Of a stretch of 64,000 nucleotides of DNA, positions 32,651 to 41,110 are shown in pieces (within the stretch, counting starts at the first letter, position 1; every line of letters starts with the position of its first letter). The notes under the pieces are model-generated. The model was not told the origin of the DNA. It searched no databases and was given only the letters and a program-made list of their open reading frames with translations. Location of the stretch: the NCBI GenBank assembly GCA_035550795.1, contig DASZOL010000008.1, positions 1 to 64,000 on the forward strand, written 5' to 3'. The stretch comes from DASRDR01 sp035550795 (GTDB taxonomy: Bacteria; Methylomirabilota; Methylomirabilia; Rokubacteriales; DASRDR01). The translations under genes were made by a program, and so were the position numbers.

Positions 32651-33421
32651 CTGACCCCGGGCTGGGACCCGGCGAAGTACCTCGAGTTCGCGGGCCACCG
32701 GCTGCGCCCGGCGCTGGACCTGCTGGCGCGCGTGGCGTCGGCCTCGCCCGCGGTCGTCCACGACCTCGGGTGCGGCGCCGGCAACGTGACCCGGCTCCTG
32801 CTGGAGCGCTGGCCGGGCGCGGCGGTGACCGGCGTCGACGGCTCGGCGGCGATGCTGGCCGCCGCCCGGGCCGTCGCGCCGGAGGTGACGTGGGTGCAGG
32901 CCGACATCGGCTCCTGGCGCGGCCCCCGGCCGGCCGACGTCGTCTTCTCGAACGCTGCGCTTCACTGGCTCGACGACCACCGGGCCCTCTTCCCGCGCCT
33001 GGTCGCGGGCCTCGCGCCCGGCGGCATCCTCGCCGTCCAGATGCCCAGGAACCACGGCGCGCCGTCCCACACCGAGATGGTCCTGGCCGCGGAGGCCGGG
33101 CCCTGGCGAGAGCGGCTGCGCGCGGTGCTCCGGGCGCGGCCCGTCGCCGAGGCGGCGGCGTACCACGACATGCTGGCGCCTCACGTCTCGCGACTCGACA
33201 TCTGGGAGACCGAGTACCTGCACGTCCTGGAGGGTGACAACCCGGTGGTCGAGTGGACGCGAGGCTCAGCCCTCAAGCCGCTCCTCGACGCCCTCGAGGA
33301 GGCGGAGCGCGCCGGGTTCCAGGCCGAGTATGCGGCGCGGATCGCCCGGGCCTACCCGGCTCGCCCCGACGGCCGGACGCTCTTCCCCTTCCGCCGCCTC
33401 TTCATCGTCGCGATGCGATGA
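32651..33421 (+). CDS. tam: trans-aconitate 2-methyltransferase-like SAM methyltransferase (CTG start)
   Basis: Class I SAM methyltransferase of about 256 residues, the length of E. coli Tam (about 252). It begins TPGWDPAKYLEFAGHRLRPA as Tam does, with SAM motif VVHDLGCGAGNVTRLL and the Tam-specific FSNAALHWLDDH and PRNHGAPSH. Tam methylates trans-aconitate to protect aconitase. No ATG, GTG or TTG exists at this N-terminus; a CTG five bases after GAGGGGG is the likely start. A GTG 27 codons later would delete the first helix. Confidence 0.88.
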   Translation: MTPGWDPAKYLEFAGHRLRPALDLLARVASASPAVVHDLGCGAGNVTRLLLERWPGAAVTGVDGSAAMLAAARAVAPEVTWVQADIGSWRGPRPADVVFSNAALHWLDDHRALFPRLVAGLAPGGILAVQMPRNHGAPSHTEMVLAAEAGPWRERLRAVLRARPVAEAAAYHDMLAPHVSRLDIWETEYLHVLEGDNPVVEWTRGSALKPLLDALEEAERAGFQAEYAARIARAYPARPDGRTLFPFRRLFIVAMR

Positions 33422-33451
33422 CCGAGCGGTCCCGGCTAGCCGCGCCCCGCG

Positions 33452-33460
33452 TGATAGAGT
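33452..33460 (+). promoter_or_regulatory. extended -10 promoter of ispG
   Basis: TGA-TAGAGT, 43 bases before the ispG ATG, which has GGGAGAG upstream. Confidence 0.45.
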
Positions 33461-33503
33461 GGGAGCCGGCAGCCCGGAGCACCACCGGGGGACGGGAGAG
33501 CGC

Positions 33504-34721
33504 ATGACAGGGGCCGCGCGCCGGCGTACCGCGAGCGTGGACGTGAGTGGCGTTCGGGTAGGCAGCGCTCACCCGATCGTCGTCCAGTCCATGACCAACA
33601 CCGACACGGCGGACGCCGCCGCCACCATCGCCCAGGTGCGGGCGCTCGCCGAGGCCGGCAGCGAGCTGGTCCGGGTCACGGTCAACAACGACGAGGCGGC
33701 GCGCGCCGTGCCCGACATCGTCCGCGAGGTGGACGTGCCGGTCATCGGCGACTTCCACTACAACGGCCACCTGCTCCTGGCCAAGTACCCCGCGTGCGCC
33801 CGGGCGCTCGCCAAGTACCGGATCAACCCGGGCAACGTCGGCGCCAAGCACCGGGACGAGAACTTCGCGACGATCGTCAGGATCGCGATCGACCAGGGCA
33901 AGCCTGTCCGCATCGGCGTCAACTGGGGCAGCCTGGACCAGCACCTCCTGACCGAGATGATGGACGCGAACGCGAAGCTCGCCGAGCCGAAGGACGCGCG
34001 GGACGTGATGCTGGACGCGATCGTGGAGAGCGCGATCCGCTCCGCCGAGCTGGCCGAGGCGACCGGCCTCGGTCACGACCGCATCATCCTCTCCGCGAAG
34101 GTGTCGGGCGTTCAGGACCTGGTCGACGTCTACCGCCGCCTCGCGCCCCGCTCCGACCATCCGCTCCACCTCGGCCTCACCGAGGCGGGCATGGGGATGA
34201 AGGGCATCGTGGCCAGCACCGCCGGCCTGGCCATCCTCCTCCAGGAGGGCATCGGCGACACGATCCGCGTCTCCCTCACGCCGCGCCCCGGGGGCGACCG
34301 GACCGAAGAGGTCGAGGTCGCCCAGCAGATCCTCCAGTCGCTCGACCTCCGCGTCTTCGCTCCCCAGGTCACCGCGTGCCCGGGCTGCGGGCGGACGACG
34401 TCGACGTTCTTCCAGGAGATGGCGGAGGAGATCCAGGGATACCTCAGGACCGAGATGCCGCGCTGGCGCGAGCGCTACCAGGGCGCGGAGGCGCTGCGGG
34501 TCGCCGTCATGGGCTGTGTCGTGAACGGACCCGGCGAGTCCAAGCACGCCGACATCGGCATCTCGCTGCCGGGCACGTTCGAGGAGCCGAAGGCGCCGGT
34601 CTACGTCGACGGGAAGCTCCTGACCACCCTCCGCGGTGACACGATCGTCGCCGACTTCCTGCGGATCCTCGAGGGCTACGTCGACACGCGCTTCGGCGCG
34701 ACGTCCGCCAGCCGCGGCTGA
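33504..34721 (+). CDS. ispG: 4-hydroxy-3-methylbut-2-enyl diphosphate synthase
   Basis: Iron-sulfur enzyme of the MEP isoprenoid pathway converting MEcPP to HMBPP, 405 residues. The N-terminal barrel shows VGSAHPIVVQSMTNTDT and YRINPGNVG; the C-terminal domain has the [4Fe-4S] cysteines in ACPGCGRTT and the third in VMGCVVNGPGE. The two-domain bacterial form matches this length. No other MEP genes are present in the window. Confidence 0.97.
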   Translation: MTGAARRRTASVDVSGVRVGSAHPIVVQSMTNTDTADAAATIAQVRALAEAGSELVRVTVNNDEAARAVPDIVREVDVPVIGDFHYNGHLLLAKYPACARALAKYRINPGNVGAKHRDENFATIVRIAIDQGKPVRIGVNWGSLDQHLLTEMMDANAKLAEPKDARDVMLDAIVESAIRSAELAEATGLGHDRIILSAKVSGVQDLVDVYRRLAPRSDHPLHLGLTEAGMGMKGIVASTAGLAILLQEGIGDTIRVSLTPRPGGDRTEEVEVAQQILQSLDLRVFAPQVTACPGCGRTTSTFFQEMAEEIQGYLRTEMPRWRERYQGAEALRVAVMGCVVNGPGESKHADIGISLPGTFEEPKAPVYVDGKLLTTLRGDTIVADFLRILEGYVDTRFGATSASRG

Positions 34722-34793
34722 GCGGACCTCGCCGAGTCCCTTCCCCGCATCTCGCGCCTGTCCACCGCCCGCGCGCCACTGAGGAGGCTACCG

Positions 34794-35240
34794 ATGTGGT
34801 CATCGGCGATCGTGGCGGCGCTCCACTACCTGGCGCTTCCGATCGGGCTCCCGGCCGTCTTTCTGCGCGGCCGCGCGCTCAAGGGGACGCTGGACGACGC
34901 CGGCCTCCGCCGTCTCTTCGCGGCCGACACGGCCTGGGGCGTCGCCGCCGCCCTCTGGGTGGCGACCGGCCTGCTCCGGGCGTTCGGCGGGCTGGAGAAG
35001 GGCTCGGCCTTCTACCTCCAGAGCCGGCTCTTCTACCTGAAGATGGCGCTCTTCCTGGCGATCCTGGCGCTCGAGATGTGGCCCATGGTCACCTTCATCG
35101 GCTGGCGCCGGGCCGCCCGGAGCGGCGCGCGCGTGGAGACGCGCCGCGCCCGAGCGCTCTTCCAGCTGAACCACGTCCAGCTGGCGCTCGTCATCACCAT
35201 GGTATTCGTCGCCTCCGCGATGGCCCGAGGGCTCTGGTGA
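34794..35240 (+). CDS. DUF2214 family membrane protein
   Basis: Integral membrane protein of 148 residues with four hydrophobic helices, starting MWSSAIVAALHYLALPIGLP and containing DTAWGVAAALWVATGLLRAF and FYLKMALFLAILALE, the DUF2214 pattern. Function unknown. GAGGAGG precedes the ATG. It is convergent with the nickel/cobalt permease gene. Confidence 0.8.
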   Translation: MWSSAIVAALHYLALPIGLPAVFLRGRALKGTLDDAGLRRLFAADTAWGVAAALWVATGLLRAFGGLEKGSAFYLQSRLFYLKMALFLAILALEMWPMVTFIGWRRAARSGARVETRRARALFQLNHVQLALVITMVFVASAMARGLW

Positions 35241-35270
35241 CCCCCGGCCGGGAGCGTCGAGCCGGCCGCG

Positions 35271-36083
35271 TCACTCCGGCGACCAGTGGGGGGCGGCGCT
35301 GAACAGGCCGTCGACGACGCCGATCTGGTAGGCCATCCACACGCCGAAGGCGAGGCTGAGCAGGCCTGAGGCCGCGGCGAGATGGCGATTGAGCCACGCG
35401 AAGCGGTCGGCCGTCGCCGCGAAGGGAAGGGCGATCGCCGCGGTGACCAGCATCATGCCGGCGATCGTCCCCGCCCCGAACACGAGAAGGTAGCCGGTTG
35501 CCCACCACGGATCACGGATTGCCGCCAGCACGAGCAGCGCGACGGCCGCCGACCCCGCGAGCCCGTGGACCAGGCCGACGACCAGGGGGCGAACGACCCG
35601 GTAGACGTCGAATCGCCCGAGAGCCCGGTCGACGCGCGCCTGGGGCGTCGCCTCCTCGGGATGTCCGTGCGCGTCCGGCGGGTGCCCGTGCGCATGGCTG
35701 TGGATGTAGTCGCCGTGCGCGTGCGGATGTGCGTGGCGATCCGCGTGACCTCCCGCGTGGTGGCTGGTCCGCGCGTCCTGGATCCGGCCGGTGACGCCGG
35801 TCAGCGTGAGCACCCCCAGCAGGATCAGCATGAGCGCGACCGAGAACTCCATCCCGAGCCCGACGTGCGGCGGGATGACGAGCCCGAAGAACACGATCGC
35901 GCCGCCCACGGCGACGATCGTCAGGGTGTGCCCGAGCCCCCAGAGGACGCCGGTCCACGCCGCCCCGCGCACGGAGCGCTGACGGCTCACGATCGTGGTC
36001 ACGGCGATGACGTGATCGGCGTCGGTCGCGTGGCGCATGCCGAGAAAGAACCCGAGGAGCAGGACGGACAGGAACGGTGTCAT
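35271..36083 (-). CDS. nickel/cobalt (NiCoT/HupE-like) permease with His-rich loop
   Basis: Integral membrane transporter of 270 residues. The second helix holds the NiCoT signature GMRHATDADHVIAV, whose H-x4-D-H core binds the metal. A cytoplasmic loop near residues 112-150 contains about fifteen histidines in HxH runs, as expected for metal capture or sensing. It probably moves Ni2+ or Co2+. The ATG after AGGGTGAACGGC was chosen over a TTG upstream. Confidence 0.88.
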   Translation of the reverse strand: MTPFLSVLLLGFFLGMRHATDADHVIAVTTIVSRQRSVRGAAWTGVLWGLGHTLTIVAVGGAIVFFGLVIPPHVGLGMEFSVALMLILLGVLTLTGVTGRIQDARTSHHAGGHADRHAHPHAHGDYIHSHAHGHPPDAHGHPEEATPQARVDRALGRFDVYRVVRPLVVGLVHGLAGSAAVALLVLAAIRDPWWATGYLLVFGAGTIAGMMLVTAAIALPFAATADRFAWLNRHLAAASGLLSLAFGVWMAYQIGVVDGLFSAAPHWSPE

Positions 36084-36135
36084 GCCGTTCACCCTACCCA
36101 ATCACCTGGCGGCGCGCCAGCCCCGGACGGAGCCC

Positions 36136-37095
36136 TCAGCGCCGGCGCCGCCGGCGATCCGGCCGGCCCGACCCGCCGGGCGCCGGGCTCGCCGCGACAC
36201 CCGGAAGCCGCTCCTCCAGCGCCTCGAGCGTGCGCGGCCAGTCCTCGTGGAGGAGGCGCGAAAGGGCGCGATCGGCCAGGAGCCGGCCGCCGGTCTGGCA
36301 CGCCGCGCAGTAGTTGGTCTCGTTCTCGGCGTGCACGATCCGCTGCACCCGCGCCCCGCAGTCCGGACACGGCCGCCCGTACCGGCCGTGGACGGCCATC
36401 CCGTCCCGGAAGGCCGTGACCTTCTCCGGGAACGCCTCCCGCGCCTCGGCGGACAGGCGCTCGGCCCACTCGGTGAGAACGGTCCGGGCGGCGGCGCGGA
36501 GCCGCTCGATCTCCACGTCGTCAAGCTGGTCCGTCATCCGCACCGGTGACAGTCGGGCCCGGTGCAGGATCTCGTCCGCGTAGGCGTTGCCGATCCCGTC
36601 GAGCAGGCGGGCGTCGGTGAGCGTGCGCTTGAGCGTGTGCCGCTCCCGGCGGAGCGCCGCGCGGAACGCCGCGGGAGTCGCGTCGAAGACATCGAGACCG
36701 CCGGGGTCGTGGGCGGCGAGGGCCGTCTCGCCCCGCACCAGGTGGATCGACGCGCGGCGCCGCGTTCCGGCCTCGGTGAGGACGAGCGTGCCGTCGGGGA
36801 AGTCGAGCGCAGCCAGCCCCACGCGTCCCGGCGGATGCGCGCCGGCCGGCCGCCAGTGGAGACGGCCGGCGATCATCGGGTGGATCACGACGAAGATCCC
36901 GCCCTCGAGGGCGAGGACGATCCGCTTGCCCAGGCGGCGGAGCCCCACGACCGTCCGTCCCTCCACGTCGGCCACGGGCGGGTCGACCGAGCGCAGGACG
37001 AACGGGCTCGCCAGGCGCAGCCGCACGAGACGCCTTCCAACGACCCGCGGATCGAGGGCCGTCAGGTACGCGATGACGTCCGGCAGCTCTGGCAA
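36136..37095 (-). CDS. mutM: formamidopyrimidine-DNA glycosylase (Fpg/Nei family)
   Basis: Base-excision repair glycosylase of 319 residues. The mature N-terminus PELPDV supplies the catalytic proline and glutamate; LGKRIVLALEGG holds the beta-hairpin lysine; LLDGIGNAYADEILHRARLS is the helix-two-turn-helix; a zinc finger uses CPDCG and CAAC. It is about 45 residues longer than E. coli Fpg because of a basic, disordered tail. Fpg versus Nei specificity is not settled by sequence alone. Confidence 0.88.
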   Translation of the reverse strand: MPELPDVIAYLTALDPRVVGRRLVRLRLASPFVLRSVDPPVADVEGRTVVGLRRLGKRIVLALEGGIFVVIHPMIAGRLHWRPAGAHPPGRVGLAALDFPDGTLVLTEAGTRRRASIHLVRGETALAAHDPGGLDVFDATPAAFRAALRRERHTLKRTLTDARLLDGIGNAYADEILHRARLSPVRMTDQLDDVEIERLRAAARTVLTEWAERLSAEAREAFPEKVTAFRDGMAVHGRYGRPCPDCGARVQRIVHAENETNYCAACQTGGRLLADRALSRLLHEDWPRTLEALEERLPGVAASPAPGGSGRPDRRRRRR

Positions 37096-37179
37096 TGGCC
37101 CACACCTGGCATCGAGGTCAATCCCCGTCTACGCCGAGGAGGCCAGTGACCGCCGCCCCGTTCGACGACCTCCGGACAG

Positions 37180-37188
37180 AGGGTACCA
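37180..37188 (-). promoter_or_regulatory. extended -10 promoter of the Fpg gene
   Basis: Minus-strand TGG-TACCCT, divergent from the MFS promoter about 25 bases away. Confidence 0.35.
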
Positions 37189-37209
37189 GACGCCCGGCCG
37201 ACCGCGCCG

Positions 37210-37218
37210 TGCTACGGT
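37210..37218 (+). promoter_or_regulatory. extended -10 promoter of the MFS gene (leaderless)
   Basis: TGC-TACGGT ends ten bases before the ATG, leaving room for a leader of only about four bases and no ribosome site. Confidence 0.45.
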
Positions 37219-37228
37219 TTGTCCCTCG

Positions 37229-38434
37229 ATGGCCCCCGCCGAGCCCGCATTGCTCCGTCTGTCCGGCTTCTCCCGCTTCGCCTGCTCCGCCATGCTCAGC
37301 ACGGTCGCCTTCGCGGGTGAGCAGGTCGTCCTCGGGTGGCTCGCGCTCGAGCTCACGAACTCCCCGCTCCTGGTCGGCGTGGCGCTCGCGCTCCGCATGG
37401 CCCCCCTGCTCATCGTCGGCCTGCCCGCCGGCGTCCTGGCCGATCGCGGCGACCGCCTCGTCCTGCTGCGCGGGGCCAACGCGGTCATGGCGCTCGCGCT
37501 GACGGCCCTCGGGACGCTCACGGTGCTCGACCGCGTGAGCATCGGGGCGGTCCTCAGCGTCACCTTTCTCATCGGCTGCGCGCGCGCGCTGCAGCAGGTC
37601 ACGCAGCAGGCCCACGTCCACGACCTGGTCGGCGCCGCGCGGCTGACGGCGGCGCTGGGGGCGCTCGGCATCGCGATGCGCATCGGCGGGCTCATCGGCG
37701 CGTTGCTCGCCGGTCGCCTGATCGCCGGCCTGGGGCCAGGCATCGCGTACCTGGCCGCCGCGGCCGCCTCGCTGCTTGGGACCCTGGTCCTCCCCCACCG
37801 CTCCTCCCGCGCGCCCCGGTCGCCCATGGCATCCGGGTCGGTGTGGGAAGGCCTGTACGGCTTCCTCGTCGCCGCACGCGCGGAGCCGCGCCTGCCGCTG
37901 CTCATGGCCCTGACCGCCGCCGGCGAGGTGCTCGGCTTCTCGCACCAGGCCGTGCTCCCCAGCCTGGCGCGCGATGTCCTGCGGGTGGGCCCGGAAGGGC
38001 TCGGCGCGATGAACGCCGTGCGCCAGGCCGGCGGGATCATCGGCATGCTGGGAGTCGGCCGCCTGAGCCAGATGGGCGGGCTCACCAGCCTCTTCGTCGG
38101 GGTGCTCGGGGTGTTCGGCGCCGGAGTGGCTGGCCTGGGGCTGGCCCCCGGTTACGGGACCGTCCTGCTGCTGCTTCTCCTCATCAACGCGGTAGGAGCG
38201 GTGGCGGACGTCCTCGGGCAGAGCCTGATGCAGCAGACCGTGCCACCGGCCCTGCGGGGTCGGGCAAGCGGCGCCTGGGTGGTCGCGGTCGGCGTCGGCC
38301 CCATGGGTCAGCTGCAGATCGGCGCCCTCGTCTCCTGGCTGGGCGTCGCCGCCGCGCTGGGCATCAGCGGCACGGCTCTCGTCGTCGTCGCCGCGGCCGC
38401 CCGGGCTCTCATCGCGCGGGCGCGTCGCTTTTGA
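37229..38434 (+). CDS. MFS transporter (MFS_3-like)
   Basis: Twelve-helix membrane protein of 401 residues. It begins LRLSGFSRFACSAMLSTVAF and holds LPAGVLADRGDRLVLL (the helix 2-3 loop) and QQTVPPALRGRASGAWVVAV. Substrate unknown. It stands alone between Fpg and the second peptide importer. No Shine-Dalgarno sequence precedes the ATG. Confidence 0.88.
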   Translation: MAPAEPALLRLSGFSRFACSAMLSTVAFAGEQVVLGWLALELTNSPLLVGVALALRMAPLLIVGLPAGVLADRGDRLVLLRGANAVMALALTALGTLTVLDRVSIGAVLSVTFLIGCARALQQVTQQAHVHDLVGAARLTAALGALGIAMRIGGLIGALLAGRLIAGLGPGIAYLAAAAASLLGTLVLPHRSSRAPRSPMASGSVWEGLYGFLVAARAEPRLPLLMALTAAGEVLGFSHQAVLPSLARDVLRVGPEGLGAMNAVRQAGGIIGMLGVGRLSQMGGLTSLFVGVLGVFGAGVAGLGLAPGYGTVLLLLLLINAVGAVADVLGQSLMQQTVPPALRGRASGAWVVAVGVGPMGQLQIGALVSWLGVAAALGISGTALVVVAAAARALIARARRF

Positions 38435-38478
38435 CGCGGCTCCACCTGGGGCACGCGCCCACTCGGGCGGGCTCCTCG

Positions 38479-38487
38479 TGTCATAAT
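38479..38487 (+). promoter_or_regulatory. -10 promoter of the second peptide importer
   Basis: TGT-CATAAT followed by a leader with GGGGAGGA before ATG ATG. Confidence 0.45.
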
Positions 38488-38517
38488 CCAGCAAATCGCC
38501 ACACGGGGAGGAACCCG

Positions 38518-40062
38518 ATGATGCGTGCCATCGTGACGCTTGCCCTCGCAGCGCTTCTCGCCGTCGCTTCCGGCCCGGCCGCCGCTCCGCCGGCGGAGGC
38601 CCAGACGCCCGACGTTCTGGTGGTGGCACAGGGCGTGGACATGCAGACGGGCGATCCGCACAAGACCACCCTCACGCACGCGGTCAACGTCCTGGCCAAC
38701 TTCTACGACACGCTGGTCGGGCGGGACGCCAGCCTCGCCCTCAGGCCCGGCCTGGCGCTCTCCTGGCGCGCCGTCGACGCCACGACCTGGGAGTTCAAGC
38801 TGCGCCAGGGCGTGAAGTTCCACAACGGCGAGCCCTTCAACGCGCAGGCCGTGAAGTTCTCGTTCGAGCGGATGCTGGACCCCAAGACCAAGTGGCCCGG
38901 GGCGGGCGCGCTGCGGCTGATCAAGTCGGTGACCGTCGTGGACGACTCCACCGTACGGTTCACCACCGAGCGCCCCTGGCCGCTGATGCCGAGATTCCTC
39001 GGATACTACGGGATGATCGTCCCGCCGGGCCTCCTGGCCCAGGGCGGTGACGAGGTCCTCATCCGCCACCCGGTGGGAACCGGGCCCTACCGGTTCGTGC
39101 GCTGGGTGAAGGACGATCGCGTGGAGCTCGAGGCCAACCAGGACTACTGGGGCGGCAAGCCCAGGATCAGCCGCGTCGTCTTCCGCGCGATCCCGTCCGA
39201 GTCGTCCCGGCTGGCGGAGCTCCTGGCCGGCTCCGTCCACCTCATCAACTTGGTCCCGCCCGAGCTGTTCAAGCCGATCCAGGACTCCCCGCGGGCGAAG
39301 CTGGTGGAAGGACGCAGCCTGAGCGTCTACTTCGTCATCTACAACCTGGTCAACATCGCGAAGGACCGTCCGCTGGCCGACCGCCGCGTGCGGCAAGCGC
39401 TCAACCACGCGATCGACCGCAAGGCCATCCTGACCAGCATCATGCACGGTGTGGGCCAGCCGGTGGCAACCGCCTGCACCGAGGTGATGCTCGGGTGCGA
39501 CGCGGCCGTCTCGCCCTTCGCCTACGACCCCGAGCGCGCCAAGACGCTCCTGCGCGAGGCCGGCTATCCCAACGGGTTCGACTTCACCATCACGACGACC
39601 AGCGGCGCCTACCCCGGCGACCGCGACATCGCCCTGGCCGTGGCGGACCAGCTGAACCGGGTCGGTGTGCGCGCCCGCGCGAACGTCACCGAGTACGGCG
39701 TGCAGCTCAAGGCCGTGCAGAGCCGGCAGCTCGCCGAGGACGGGTGGTTCACGCGGTTCACCGACTTCTTCGGGCTGAGCACGATCATCCCGTTCCGCGC
39801 CTTCTACTCCCAGGGGGAGTGGTCGCTCTGGCGGCCGGGCCAGCGCGACTTCGACCAGCTGATCGAAGCGGCGAACGCCGCGGGGGACGAGAACCAGATC
39901 CGCGACCTCTCGCGGCGCATCCAGATGCTCTACAAGGAAGAGGCGCCGGCGATCTCCCTGTTCACGGCGCCCAACGTCTACGGGATGCATCCCGACCTCG
40001 ACTGGACGCCCCGGCCGGATCTCCTCCTGACCATGTTCGACGCCGGCTGGCGGCGACGCTGA
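38518..40062 (+). CDS. ABC transporter substrate-binding protein, family 5, Sec-exported
   Basis: Periplasmic solute-binding protein of 514 residues. A Sec signal (residues 1 to about 29, ending AEAQ) is followed by family 5 motifs WEFKLRQGVKFHNGEPFNAQ, HPVGTGPYRFVRW and VRQALNHAIDRKAIL. It belongs to the dipeptide/oligopeptide/nickel class; the ligand is unknown. Unlike the 691-residue protein at 24 kb it lacks a Tat motif. Two permeases follow. Confidence 0.94.
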   Translation: MMRAIVTLALAALLAVASGPAAAPPAEAQTPDVLVVAQGVDMQTGDPHKTTLTHAVNVLANFYDTLVGRDASLALRPGLALSWRAVDATTWEFKLRQGVKFHNGEPFNAQAVKFSFERMLDPKTKWPGAGALRLIKSVTVVDDSTVRFTTERPWPLMPRFLGYYGMIVPPGLLAQGGDEVLIRHPVGTGPYRFVRWVKDDRVELEANQDYWGGKPRISRVVFRAIPSESSRLAELLAGSVHLINLVPPELFKPIQDSPRAKLVEGRSLSVYFVIYNLVNIAKDRPLADRRVRQALNHAIDRKAILTSIMHGVGQPVATACTEVMLGCDAAVSPFAYDPERAKTLLREAGYPNGFDFTITTTSGAYPGDRDIALAVADQLNRVGVRARANVTEYGVQLKAVQSRQLAEDGWFTRFTDFFGLSTIIPFRAFYSQGEWSLWRPGQRDFDQLIEAANAAGDENQIRDLSRRIQMLYKEEAPAISLFTAPNVYGMHPDLDWTPRPDLLLTMFDAGWRRR

Positions 40063-40180
40063 CCGGGCGCCGCGCGCGGCGGGTCGGCCCGTGCCCGCGG
40101 GCGCCGGGCCGGTCCCTGCGCGCGCCAGACCCCGCCGAGGAACCGTCGCGCTTCCTCCGCGCGAGCCGGGAGGGAGCGCC

Positions 40181-41110
40181 GTGACCGAGTACGTGATCCG
40201 CCGGCTCGCGCTCTCGGTCGTCGCCATGCTCGGCGTGATCACGATCGTGTTCGCGCTGCTGCACGCGAGCGGTGATCCGGCGACGCTGCTCGTCTCTCAG
40301 GATGCGACCCAGGAGGACATGGAGCGGATCCGTCAGGCCTACGGGCTGGACCAGCCGCTGTCCGTGCAGTACGCGCGGTTCGTGGCGCGGGTGGCCCGGG
40401 GCGACCTGGGCTTTTCCTACCGGCAGGGCCTGCCGGTCGGGGAGCTGATCGTCGAGCGCCTGCGGGCCACCTTCGAGCTGGCGCTCGCGGGGCTGGCCGT
40501 GGCCGTGCTGCTGGGCGTGCCGCTGGGCTTGATCGCCGCCGCCCGTCACGGGTCCGCCGTGGACACCGCGGCCATGACGGTGGCCCTGCTGGGCACGAGT
40601 GTCCCGAGCTTCTGGCTCGGCCTCCTGCTCATCATCGTCTTCGGCGTCCAGCTGGGCTGGCTGCCCGTGTCCGGGTACGGGAGCCCCCAGCACCTGCTGA
40701 TGCCGGCCTTCGTGCTGGGCGGGTTCTACGCGGCCCAGATCAGCCGGCTGACCCGCACCAGCCTGCTGGAGGTGCTCGCCCAGGATTTCATCCGCACGGC
40801 GCGGGCCAAGGGGCTGGCCGTCCGCGCCGTGCTGCTGAAGCACGTCCTGCGGAACGCCGCGCTTCCGGTGCTGACAGTGCTGGGCCTGGACTTCGGCCGG
40901 ATGCTGGGTGGCGCGGTCGTGGTGGAGACCATCTTCGCATGGCCGGGCATGGGCCGCCTGGCGGTCCAGGCCGTGCTGGGCCGCGACTTCCCGGTGGTGC
41001 AGGGCGCGGCCATCATGGGCGCGGCCGTCTTCCTGGCCGTGAACCTGACCATCGATCTCCTCTATGGCTGGGTCGACCCTCGCCTTCGCGCGGCCGCGCA
41101 CCGAGCGTAG
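40181..41110 (+). CDS. peptide-type ABC transporter permease (DppB/GsiC-like)
   Basis: Inner-membrane permease of 309 residues beginning TEYVIRRLALSVVAMLGVIT, with RIRQAYGLDQPLSVQYARFV and the coupling loop DFIRTARAKGLAVRAVLLKH. The GTG after AGGGAGCGCC was chosen; an upstream in-frame start would add an unrelated proline-arginine stretch. It overlaps the next permease by 47 bases. Confidence 0.94.
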   Translation: MTEYVIRRLALSVVAMLGVITIVFALLHASGDPATLLVSQDATQEDMERIRQAYGLDQPLSVQYARFVARVARGDLGFSYRQGLPVGELIVERLRATFELALAGLAVAVLLGVPLGLIAAARHGSAVDTAAMTVALLGTSVPSFWLGLLLIIVFGVQLGWLPVSGYGSPQHLLMPAFVLGGFYAAQISRLTRTSLLEVLAQDFIRTARAKGLAVRAVLLKHVLRNAALPVLTVLGLDFGRMLGGAVVVETIFAWPGMGRLAVQAVLGRDFPVVQGAAIMGAAVFLAVNLTIDLLYGWVDPRLRAAAHRA

